Positions 1 to 4,951 of a stretch of 9,433 nucleotides of DNA are shown here, piece after piece. Source of the stretch: an uncultured Bdellovibrionales bacterium (GTDB taxonomy: Bacteria; Bdellovibrionota; Bdellovibrionia; Bdellovibrionales; UBA1609); contig CALJPJ010000086.1 of the NCBI GenBank assembly GCA_937980625.1, forward strand, positions 1 through 9,433, written 5' to 3'. Positions within the stretch are counted from its first letter, which is position 1; each line of letters opens with the position of its first letter. Made by a program: the position numbers and the translations under genes. The notes under the pieces are model-generated. The model was not told the DNA's origin. It did not search any database and saw nothing but the letters and a program-made list of their open reading frames with translations.

Positions 1-28
1 GTTGGTCGATAGGTTTCAGGGCTAAGGA
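1..28. repeat. Terminal redundancy marking circle closure
   Basis: These 28 bases are identical to the last 28 of the window (9406-9433). The simplest reading is the overlap left when a circular molecule is opened, giving a plasmid of about 9405 bp. The same sequence is the right arm of the large inverted repeat at 9359-9433, so the break falls in a hairpin-forming sequence, where assemblies often end. An alternative is a second real copy of one arm. Confidence 0.85.
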
Positions 29-348
29 CGAGAGTAGATAAATAATTGTTTTAACTAGCTTAATATAAATATTAAGTGATGATTTACCTGATGATTAAGG
101 TGATGATCAGATCATCAGGTGAATCATCACTTTAGTTCACACTTTTTATGAAGGTTCACAACATTAAATGTTGTTTAGAAAGCATTACACTTACTAGGTT
201 GAAAAATGTTCGTCATATCTTGAGACTGAACTAAAGCATTAAAGTTTAGCTGCCGAAAGTAGGCTTGTGAAGTACTTAATAATTATATTAGTGAGCTTAT
301 TCTCTTTACCCTCTTTTGCATCAGACACTAGTTCAGGTGGAAAAATAA
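29..348. other. Gene-poor region upstream of the mobilization operon
   Basis: On the circle this stretch joins 9313-9433 to form about 440 bp between the start of the relaxase gene and the end of brnA. Seen here: the TGATGAT palindromic array (74-132), a direct repeat of GTTCACA (about 135 and 154), a perfect 17-bp palindrome at 158-174 (ACAACATT-A-AATGTTGT), and a possible signal-peptide ORF starting at 267. oriT sites commonly lie next to relaxase genes and contain inverted repeats, so this is the best region to look for oriT. No nic site can be named. Confidence 0.4.
74..132. repeat. Palindromic array of TGATGAT repeats
   Basis: Two 22-bp arms, 74-95 and 111-132, are reverse complements with one mismatch. 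Inside, TGATGAT occurs at 78, 89 and 101, and its complement ATCATCA at 111 and 123, so the units lie 11-12 bp apart, about one helical turn. Phased short repeats of this kind are typical binding arrays for dimeric DNA-binding proteins at centromeres, operators or oriT. Which protein binds is unknown; the relaxase or a partition protein are candidates. Confidence 0.7.
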
Positions 349-401
349 TTAAGCTGACCAATTTAAGTCGATTTTTTTCTTATTTTTCACACAGTCTTTA
401 A
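267..401 (+). CDS. Possible small exported peptide or remnant, 44 aa
   Basis: A GTG-started ORF of 44 codons. The first 20 residues look like a signal peptide: VKYL, then a hydrophobic core IIILVSLFSL, then PSFASD, a plausible signal peptidase I site after Ala. The rest (about 24 residues) is short and unremarkable. The Shine-Dalgarno is poor (AGTAGG, very close to the GTG), and the 3' end overlaps brnA on the other strand. It may be the decayed 5' end of a gene for an exported protein, or chance. I do not recognise a family. Confidence 0.25.
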   Translation: MKYLIIILVSLFSLPSFASDTSSGGKIIKLTNLSRFFSYFSHSL

Positions 402-567
402 GATAGAGATCTATTAATTTTTGGTACGGAATATCAGACTCTATACTTAGATTTTTGAAGTAATTTATAACTTCAGTACTTAAATTAATATGTACACCCT
501 TCTTTTTTTTCTTTTTAAATTTACTTTTAACTTCTTTCATTTTACTGAAATCATACTCATCTTTCAT
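349..567 (-). CDS. brnA: BrnA-family antitoxin
   Basis: A 72-residue antitoxin of the BrnTA type II toxin-antitoxin system. It should bind and neutralise BrnT and repress the shared promoter. The sequence has the family's layout: an N-terminal DEYDFSK segment, a lysine-rich stretch (residues 14-23), then a ribbon-helix-helix domain with the strand VHINLS near 25-30, helix A about 31-43, and helix B about 48-62 (IPYQKLIDLYLKDCV). It ends in the family-like DLNWSA. The ATG is preceded by a strong GAGGAG (578-583) lying inside the toxin gene. It overlaps brnT by 11 bp, toxin first, which is the usual BrnTA order and suggests translational coupling. Confidence 0.85.
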   Translation of the reverse strand: MKDEYDFSKMKEVKSKFKKKKKKGVHINLSTEVINYFKNLSIESDIPYQKLIDLYLKDCVKNKKKIDLNWSA

Positions 568-835
568 AATAAAAATTCTCCTCTTTCTTACTAGCTTTTC
601 TAGCTGAAATAATTCTAATTAGGTTGTCATCTTCGTATTCAGCATAAGAAACCACTAAAACTCTAGATTCTGTTAAGCCTATAACTAAGAATCGATCCTC
701 ATTATTTTTAGAATGATCACTGTCAGAAAAGACTCTATGATTTGGGTCATCAAAGATTCTTTGAGCATCTTCAAACCAGATATCATGCTTTTTCTTATTC
801 TTTAGGTTTTTTTGCTCATCCCAAGCGATATTCAT
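557..835 (-). CDS. brnT: BrnT-family toxin, RNase
   Basis: A 92-residue toxin, normal length for the family. BrnT proteins have a RelE-like fold and block translation by cleaving RNA; this is family knowledge. The sequence shows the hallmark N-terminus WDEQKNLKNKKKHDIWFEDA (from residue 5) followed by IFDDP, then basic residues in the C-terminal half (R48, R58, R74, R79) in the contexts EDRFLVIG and RIISARKA, and a terminal E-x-x-FYYER. No residue looks lost, so it is probably active. The start is set by the family N-terminus, yet no Shine-Dalgarno precedes it and a TATAAT lies only about 7 bases upstream, so its mRNA may be leaderless. On a plasmid the pair would act as an addiction module. 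Confidence 0.88.
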   Translation of the reverse strand: MNIAWDEQKNLKNKKKHDIWFEDAQRIFDDPNHRVFSDSDHSKNNEDRFLVIGLTESRVLVVSYAEYEDDNLIRIISARKASKKEENFYYER

Positions 836-870
836 ATATATATTATATACATAAAATCTACATAAGTAAA
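833..870 (-). promoter_or_regulatory. brnTA promoter, AT-rich palindromic
   Basis: On the minus strand a perfect TATAAT (847 to 842) follows TTTACT (870 to 865) with a 17-bp spacer. Transcription would begin around 835, at the brnT ATG itself. The surrounding TATATAATATATA is nearly palindromic and could be the operator through which BrnA represses its own operon. Confidence is limited by how common such matches are in AT-rich DNA. Confidence 0.5.
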
Positions 871-917
871 GAGCTTTATATTAAGTTCAGATAGTTCGAA
901 TCTTGCCGCCTGAAGGA

Positions 918-1127
918 TTACTTATTTACTAAATAAAACCTTAAGATAGCGCATAAAACACTTAATAAGCCAAATAATAGCCTGTATTCAGCTATTCTCT
1001 CCTCCCTTACTCCTACTAATGTAAATAGTGGAAAGACAAGGTTTACCCACTTCGTAAACACCTGTACTTCCTCAATATTTCCATTAGTCGCTACAATTAA
1101 TACAATCAAATAAATTACTTTTTTCAT
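918..1127 (-). CDS. Small membrane protein, unknown function
   Basis: A 69-residue protein I do not recognise. It is mostly hydrophobic, with likely membrane segments at residues 4-14 (VIYLIVLIVAT), about 26-40 (WVNLVFPLFTLVGV) and 49-66 (LLFGLLSVLCAILRFYLV), separated by a short charged loop (REERIAEYR, about 41-49). It starts with an ATG behind a good Shine-Dalgarno, AGGAGA (about 1134-1139), 7 bases away, so it is probably translated. It is read in the same direction as brnTA, about 80 bp upstream. Small plasmid membrane proteins can be lysis, entry-exclusion or toxin proteins, but nothing here decides between them. Its leader has unusual potential for alternative pairing (see 1131-1179). 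Confidence 0.55.
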   Translation of the reverse strand: MKKVIYLIVLIVATNGNIEEVQVFTKWVNLVFPLFTLVGVREERIAEYRLLFGLLSVLCAILRFYLVNK

Positions 1128-1179
1128 TCTTTTTCTCCTATGGTCATATTTTATCTAAATGGAGAAAAAAAATTTCTCC
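1128..1179 (-). promoter_or_regulatory. Leader that could sequester its own Shine-Dalgarno
   Basis: In the minus-strand transcript the segment UUUUUUUUCUCC (1172 to 1161) can pair with the GGAGAAA just before it (a 7-bp hairpin over 1161-1179) or with the downstream Shine-Dalgarno GGAGAAAAA (about 1130-1138, 9 bp). These pairings are mutually exclusive. A 7-codon upstream ORF (MTIGEKE) starts at 1146 and its TGA overlaps the main ATG as ATGA. This could be translational control or coupling. It is a structural reading only. Confidence 0.35.
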
Positions 1180-1619
1180 TACCATATCCGGTCCAAACTT
1201 GAAAAAATAAGGCTCTTCTTTAATATTTGTTAACTCTGAATAACTAACGCGCGAAGTTTTTTTGGGTTTTCTTACTTAATAATGAAGTCGCTTGTTGGCC
1301 AGTTTTTCTAAAAGAAAACCTGGCTCAGAAATAACTACTCTCATTAAATGAATTTAATGAGATACCAACGTGGCCACAGAACTTTGATTGATAAATACTT
1401 AATCACTTCCACGGCGGTAGGTTCCACTAGACTAGATCCCTGGACTACCCTTTAAATAACTAGAAACCCTTTTTATATCTTATTTTTAAATCTATAACTT
1501 ATACTTATAAATCACAGTCGATGAGTTTTATCCCTGCAATAATGCAAAGCTTCATAAAAATTTATTGAACCACCCTTTCGATATTGTTTTAATATTTATC
1601 AAACAATAGGAGGTGTTTT
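1180..1619. other. Hairpin-rich non-coding region upstream of parA
   Basis: No convincing gene. Structures seen: a stem at 1298-1308/1314-1324 (GCCAGTTTTTC with GAAAACCTGGC, one mismatch, 5-base loop); a palindrome at 1339-1362 (11-bp arms, 2-base centre); GTTGG (1294-1298) and CCAAC (1365-1369), which could close a junction around both; and a hairpin at 1416-1449 (GGTAG..TCCA with TGGA-CTACC). Short ParA systems often keep their centromere upstream of parA, and regulatory RNAs of replication are also structured, so either is possible. The region ends with the parA promoter. Confidence 0.5.
1565..1615 (+). promoter_or_regulatory. parA promoter with overlapping inverted-repeat operator
   Basis: TTGAAC (1565-1570), a 17-bp spacer, then TTTAAT (1588-1593) make a good sigma-70-type promoter. 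Transcription would start near 1600, followed by a perfect AGGAGGTG (1608-1615) four bases before the parA ATG. An inverted repeat TATTGTTT (1582-1589)/AAACAATA (1601-1608) straddles the -10 element, placed where a repressor would block RNA polymerase, so the operon is probably autoregulated. Confidence 0.6.
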
Positions 1620-2390
1620 ATGACAACAATAGCCGTAAGCAATATCAAAGGAGGAGTCGGTAAAACTTCAACCGCTACAGCACTTGCTGGAGGTTTGAAA
1701 CTTCAGAACCAGAAAGCCAATATTTTATTAGTAGATGCCGATCCACAAGGGTCAATTAAAACGCAGTTTGGTTTAAAACTTCATGCTAGCCAAGGTGATT
1801 TCTCTTCTTTTTTAATTGATAACTCACCTTTTGAAGATGCCGTTCAAAAAGTAAAGACAGAAGCAGGGCCAATAGACGTAATGATTTCATCTCGAAGACT
1901 TTCAGATGCTGACTCTCGAATGGCAGCTTACCCTAGAAGAGATGAAACCTTAAAATTACGCATGAAGAAACAAGACATCAAATATGATTACATTATTTTT
2001 GATACATCCCCAGCTATGAACTTAGTAACTTTAAATGTATTAACTTTTGCTGATTACATTTTAATTCCTGTAACGATGGATGCTTTTGCCATATCAAATA
2101 TTAAGTATTTAATCGACCAAGTTAAAGTTATTGATGAGTTTTATGATAAAGCACCAGAGGTTTTAGGCATATTGCCAAGCTTATACGATAAAAGACTATC
2201 AATGTCTCAACAAGGTTTAGAGGCTGTAAGAAAGATCTTTGGTAAAGACTTTAATATCTTTCCTCCTATAGGAATCGATTCCACAATCAAAAAAGCTCAG
2301 GTAAAAAAACAGTTCATTTATGAGTTTCCTAATTCTAGAGCTGCTGAACAATATAAGGGTTTAACAAAAGATATTTTAGGACGAATATAA
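1620..2390 (+). CDS. parA: ParA partition ATPase, short form
   Basis: A 256-residue ParA/Soj-type ATPase that moves or positions plasmid copies by ATP-dependent nucleoid binding. The deviant Walker A is complete: KGGVGKTS (residues 10-17, with signature K10 and catalytic K15). Switch I is DADPQGS (39-45) and Walker B is YIIFDTSP (124-131). It begins directly at the Walker A strand with no N-terminal helix-turn-helix, so it is the short type, which does not itself repress at an operator; a partner should do that. The start is fixed by a perfect AGGAGGTG. Its TAA directly abuts the ATG of the next gene, as expected for a partition ATPase co-expressed with its DNA-binding partner or with the initiator. 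No defects seen. Confidence 0.93.
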   Translation: MTTIAVSNIKGGVGKTSTATALAGGLKLQNQKANILLVDADPQGSIKTQFGLKLHASQGDFSSFLIDNSPFEDAVQKVKTEAGPIDVMISSRRLSDADSRMAAYPRRDETLKLRMKKQDIKYDYIIFDTSPAMNLVTLNVLTFADYILIPVTMDAFAISNIKYLIDQVKVIDEFYDKAPEVLGILPSLYDKRLSMSQQGLEAVRKIFGKDFNIFPPIGIDSTIKKAQVKKQFIYEFPNSRAAEQYKGLTKDILGRI

Positions 2391-3656
2391 ATGGGCAAGA
2401 AAGGTAAAACTTCAACAAATGACTTTTTAGATATACTTGAAGACTCTGAAGAAGAATCGTCTGACAGTTCCCTTCTTTGGAGATCTAAAGAAAAATCAAA
2501 GAAAAAAGATAAGAAATTTGGCTTACTTGATAAAAACAAACCTAAGACAAAGTTAGTACAAACTCAGGACAAACCTAAGACGAAGTTAGTACAAACTCAG
2601 GACAAACCTAAGACAAAGTTAGTACAAACTCAGGACAAACCTACTCATTCAAAGCTACCTAAAAATGCTAAACCTAAGACACAACCTAGGACAAACTTAG
2701 GACAAAACCTAAGACAAAGTGCAGACAAACCTAAGACAATCCCTCTGTTTTCAGAGCTTGTCGGACTCCAAAGAAAACTACTTATTTTACTATTCGACTC
2801 TTGCCAAATTAACGGCTCAACATGCACGGAAAATATAACAATTGAGTCCTTGTTTTTGACTCTTGGAAATCCTAAAAGCTCTATACAAAAGACATTACAG
2901 AGGATTGAGAAGAAAGGCTTTATAGAAAGAAAGAGCTATAAGAATGGAAGGGGTGGTTCGACTATTTATGAGCTTCCAAAAAGTGTTTATCAACAGGTCC
3001 TACAAAACGAAACTCAAGACAAACTTAGGACAAACTTAAGACAAAGTACAGACAAACCTAAGTCACAACCTAGGACACAACCTAGGACAATGGTCTCTAG
3101 TAGTAGTAGTGACCTATTTAATTCTTTAAATTTAAAGAAAAATACTACTACTACTGAATTAAATATTTCTGACCAAAAAGTTAGCATGATAAGCATCCCT
3201 CCTGAAGTTGCAGGTATAGGGTTTTCTAAAGCTCATTTAAATAAAATTTTTAAAAATTCTTCATCAGACATAGAAATGGTACAAGAATCTTTAGATAATA
3301 TGGCCTCAGACTTACGAGAAGGGCGAACACAGCGTTTAGATTCAGCTCTTAGTGTAATCATTGGAGTTTTGCTTAAAGGGCAGCCATACAGCTCTCAGGC
3401 TGCGATGAAGTTACGTGATGAAAGCACTGATGAGTATCTTAATAAAGTTCATGCTCATGATAGTTTGATGATTGAAATCAAAAAGCATGAAGCTGAAATT
3501 AAATTAGTACAGATGTATGAAAAATGGTTAGCTCCGTTAACGGAAACAGAAAAGTCAAAATTTATTAGTTATAATGACCTTGTTAGACCGGGAACAAAAT
3601 TTGAAAATGCTATGTTATTTGAATATTACAAAAACCATATTCATTTAAAAAAATAA
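2391..3656 (+). CDS. Winged-helix replication initiator / partition partner with in-gene repeats
   Basis: A 421-residue protein read directly after parA, with AGGA at the end of parA as its likely Shine-Dalgarno. Layout: an acidic then lysine-rich N-terminus (about 1-48); an 11-residue repeat KPKTKLVQTQD three times (50-82); related KPKTQPRTNLGQ/DKPKT segments (94-116); a winged-helix domain (about 118-205, with PLFSELVGLQRKLLILLFDS, helix-turn-helix around 150-178 and a wing KNGRGGSTIYEL); a second repeat segment (209-233); a serine/threonine linker; and a helical C-terminal domain (about 265-421) with a charged helix near 345-380. No other initiator is present and origin-like DNA follows, so initiator is favoured; its place after a short parA also fits a centromere-binding partner, or one protein doing both. 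The family is not identified with certainty. Confidence 0.7.
   Translation: MGKKGKTSTNDFLDILEDSEEESSDSSLLWRSKEKSKKKDKKFGLLDKNKPKTKLVQTQDKPKTKLVQTQDKPKTKLVQTQDKPTHSKLPKNAKPKTQPRTNLGQNLRQSADKPKTIPLFSELVGLQRKLLILLFDSCQINGSTCTENITIESLFLTLGNPKSSIQKTLQRIEKKGFIERKSYKNGRGGSTIYELPKSVYQQVLQNETQDKLRTNLRQSTDKPKSQPRTQPRTMVSSSSSDLFNSLNLKKNTTTTELNISDQKVSMISIPPEVAGIGFSKAHLNKIFKNSSSDIEMVQESLDNMASDLREGRTQRLDSALSVIIGVLLKGQPYSSQAAMKLRDESTDEYLNKVHAHDSLMIEIKKHEAEIKLVQMYEKWLAPLTETEKSKFISYNDLVRPGTKFENAMLFEYYKNHIHLKK
2541..2639. repeat. 11-bp iteron array, cluster 1 (nine contiguous units)
   Basis: Nine abutting 11-bp units. The order CCTAAGACAAA, GTTAGTACAAA, CTCAGGACAAA is repeated three times, forming a 33-bp tandem repeat with one base change (cctaagacGaa at 2574). 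Every unit ends in ACAAA or ACGAA. The array lies in the initiator gene upstream of the winged-helix coding segment. The 11-bp period is not codon-phased, so the encoded KPKTKLVQTQD repeat uses all three reading frames of the same DNA unit. Confidence 0.9.
2673..2740. repeat. 11-bp iteron array, cluster 2 (six units)
   Basis: Six units at 2673, 2685, 2696, 2708, 2719 and 2730 (CCTAAGACACA, CCTAGGACAAA, CTTAGGACAAA, CCTAAGACAAA, GTGCAGACAAA, CCTAAGACAAT). Spacings are 11 or 12 bp, the 12s having one extra A. The reading frame shifts from unit to unit, so the protein (KPKTQPRTNLGQNLRQSADK) does not repeat as cleanly as the DNA does. Confidence 0.85.
3013..3091. repeat. 11-bp iteron array, cluster 3 (seven units)
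   Basis: Seven units at 3013, 3024, 3035, 3046, 3057, 3069 and 3081 (for example CTTAGGACAAA, CTTAAGACAAA, CCTAGGACACA). Spacing is 11-12 bp. This cluster lies just after the winged-helix coding segment, so the DNA-binding domain is flanked on both sides by repeats, all in the same orientation. Confidence 0.85.
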
Positions 3657-3685
3657 AAATAATTACTGTTTCAAATAAACAAAAA

Positions 3686-3707
3686 CTTAAGACAAACCTG
3701 AGACTAC
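3686..3707. repeat. 11-bp iterons outside the gene, cluster 4 (two units)
   Basis: CTTAAGACAAA (3686-3696) directly followed by CCTGAGACTAC (3697-3707), the second more diverged. They lie 30 bp beyond the initiator stop codon, in non-coding DNA, in the same orientation as the in-gene copies. Their presence here argues that the repeat is kept for its DNA sequence rather than for the protein it encodes. Confidence 0.75.
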
Positions 3708-3731
3708 AGTCGTAAAAATAAGCAGAACATT

Positions 3732-3769
3732 AAAGTTATCCACGAAAAAAGTGGATAACTTTTTTTTTT
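3732..3769 (+). terminator. Intrinsic terminator of the parA-initiator operon, with DnaA boxes in its arms
   Basis: A perfect 12-bp stem (AAAGTTATCCAC, 3732-3743, with 3751-3762), a 7-base loop GAAAAAA, and a T-run to 3769. It lies 75 bp after the initiator stop codon and should end the operon transcript. Each arm also contains TTATCCAC, an 8/9 match to the E. coli DnaA box, so one element may serve both roles. Confidence 0.75.
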
Positions 3770-3917
3770 ACAAAACTCTAGTCTAGAAAAAAAAAAGTAT
3801 AAAAAAAATTATTTAAATTAGTCTATAATAATTAAGCAGAAAGAGTTTTAGGATGTATGTTAGTAAGCACTTACGTATTTTATAACCTTAATATTTAATT
3901 AATTTTAGGATTTAAGA

Positions 3918-4640
3918 ATGAATAAACAAGAACAACAAGAGTTAGAAAGAAATAAAAGATTTGAAGTTCTTTTTGAACAGAAATTTTATAGCCAGAAAAA
4001 CGAAGAGTCTATTAGACAAGGAGATGTGATAGATTTAAAAAAATTTAAAAGAAATTATAACAAAGCAAATCAAGAAAATAAATTGGAATATATGTATGGT
4101 TATTTTTTTGATACCTATAAATATGCGGTGGTGACAACACAATGTTGTGACTTGGAATGTAGAGGAGGAAGAAAGCTCAATGTCAGGTGTATTGAGTTCG
4201 TTGCTCTTAAACCAGTTAAACAGGTAATGAAAGAGGTTATAGAAAGAACTAATGCACTTATTATGAACACTACTGGTGAGACAGTAGTGTATAAAAAAAA
4301 TAAGGACGAAGATATTGTCAAAAATATGCTAAATCTACTTAACCATAATACAAAAATACATTTTTATTACCCTTCAAACAATGAATTTCCAGAACAAATG
4401 GTGGCTTGTCTTGATAATCCAATAAGTTTAAGGCTTGATGGTATTTATAGGGAAGTACTTGGTGCTCGAATTAAATCAATTGAGGATTCTTATAGGCATA
4501 AGTTAGCACATACTAAAGGTTTACTTTATAGTAGAGTGGGTTTAGACACTCATGACGAAATTTCAGGCATGACAAAAAAACAATTTTCTAACTTTATTTT
4601 ATACTCACTAGCAAGAAATGGAATAGTACCTGAAGCATAA
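3918..4640 (+). CDS. Uncharacterised TQCCDL-motif protein, 240 aa
   Basis: A soluble protein of unknown function. The N-terminus (1-30) is charged and helical. Then come GDVIDL (35-40), a beta-rich core YMYGYFFDTYKYAVVTTQCCDL (58-79) and CIEFVALKPV (91-100), a helical middle (101-145), and the segment ISLRLDGIYREVL...YSRVGLD (169-210). The layout G-D-x-I ... V-x-T-Q-x-C-D-L ... Y-R-E ... R-V-G resembles, from memory, a widespread uncharacterised bacterial family with a conserved TQ-x-CD(L/I) motif; no reaction is known to me. Cysteines at 76, 77, 81, 91 and 164 could bind metal, but the pattern is not a standard finger. It starts at an ATG 7 bases after AGGA, behind a TATAAT at 3824-3829, and is a single-gene cargo unit after the origin. 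Confidence 0.65.
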   Translation: MNKQEQQELERNKRFEVLFEQKFYSQKNEESIRQGDVIDLKKFKRNYNKANQENKLEYMYGYFFDTYKYAVVTTQCCDLECRGGRKLNVRCIEFVALKPVKQVMKEVIERTNALIMNTTGETVVYKKNKDEDIVKNMLNLLNHNTKIHFYYPSNNEFPEQMVACLDNPISLRLDGIYREVLGARIKSIEDSYRHKLAHTKGLLYSRVGLDTHDEISGMTKKQFSNFILYSLARNGIVPEA

Positions 4641-4647
4641 ATAAAAT

Positions 4648-4806
4648 TTATAGTCGAAAATCATTATCTCTTCTAGTGATTTCAGCTAAAGCAACTTTAT
4701 CAACTTTAGCTTTTTTAAGAGTATTAATTCTTTTTTGAAGTTTTTTATCTTTTGCTGAGTTACTAGTTTTTGATGATTTTTTCTTTGTTTTTTTAGTCGT
4801 CGCCAT
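4648..4806 (-). CDS. Small basic protein, 52 aa
   Basis: An ATG-started ORF of 52 codons, below common length cut-offs. The first 27 residues are Lys/Ser/Thr-rich and probably disordered (MATTKKTKKKSSKTSNSAKD onward); the rest (about 22-50, KKLQKRINTLKKAKVDKVALAEITRRDNDF) should form one or two helices. Its high charge suggests nucleic-acid binding, which is inference. There is no clear Shine-Dalgarno; TATATT lies 8 bases upstream of the ATG, so it might be leaderless. It converges on the 240-residue gene with a 7-bp gap and lies downstream of the mobilization operon on the same strand. No family recognised. Confidence 0.45.
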   Translation of the reverse strand: MATTKKTKKKSSKTSNSAKDKKLQKRINTLKKAKVDKVALAEITRRDNDFRL

Positions 4807-4887
4807 AAATTAATAATATAGTACTTTTAATCTTATACAAAATTATTTTTATATAAAATTTATGTACAGAGAAAATATTATGTATTT

Positions 4888-4918
4888 ACAAGTACTTGTG
4901 ATTGAGAATAAATCTCAA
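4888..4918. repeat. Palindrome and small hairpin after the mobilization operon
   Basis: A perfect 12-bp palindrome ACAAGTACTTGT (4888-4899) is followed by a 6-bp stem TTGAGA/TCTCAA with a 5-base loop (4902-4918). It lies about 35 bp beyond the end of the coupling-protein gene but has no T-run on the minus strand, so it is a poor intrinsic terminator. It could be a protein-binding site or an RNA 3' end protector. Confidence 0.4.
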
Positions 4919-4951
4919 AATGCTAAAAGTCTTTAATTTAAATGTACTATC

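Larger units (their letters stand above)
3686..3860. other. Candidate replication origin (oriV)
   Basis: The order is iteron-like repeats (3686-3707), two inverted matches to the first eight bases of the DnaA box, TTATCCAC (3736-3743 and the complement of 3751-3758), then about 90 bp of long A and T runs (3761-3850) including TTATTTAAATTA. Iterons, DnaA boxes and an AT-rich unwinding element in this order are the textbook parts of an iteron-plasmid origin. The larger in-gene arrays 0.6-1.1 kb upstream may belong to the same origin. Function is inferred from parts only. Confidence 0.6.

Noticed and set aside
148..234. 28-codon ORF starting at ATG 148
   Set aside because: No Shine-Dalgarno, no recognisable composition, and it runs through the 158-174 palindrome.
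894..912. tRNA 3' end (GTTCGAATC followed by TTGCCGCC)
   Set aside because: The flanking bases do not form a 5-bp T stem and no upstream anticodon or acceptor arm exists; it is probably chance.
1427..1436. CTAGACTAGA in the hairpin loop, with its complement at 3777-3786 near the origin
   Set aside because: A shared 10-mer in about 9.4 kb of AT-rich DNA is expected many times by chance, so a loop-origin pairing cannot be supported.
2541..2639. CRISPR array
   Set aside because: The units are contiguous 11-mers grouped in a 33-bp tandem repeat, with no unique spacers, and lie in an open reading frame without cas genes nearby.
2318..3196. Three minus-strand ORFs of 60-73 codons opposite parA and the initiator
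   Set aside because: They mirror repeat-rich or low-complexity parts of a well-supported plus-strand operon and have no family features.
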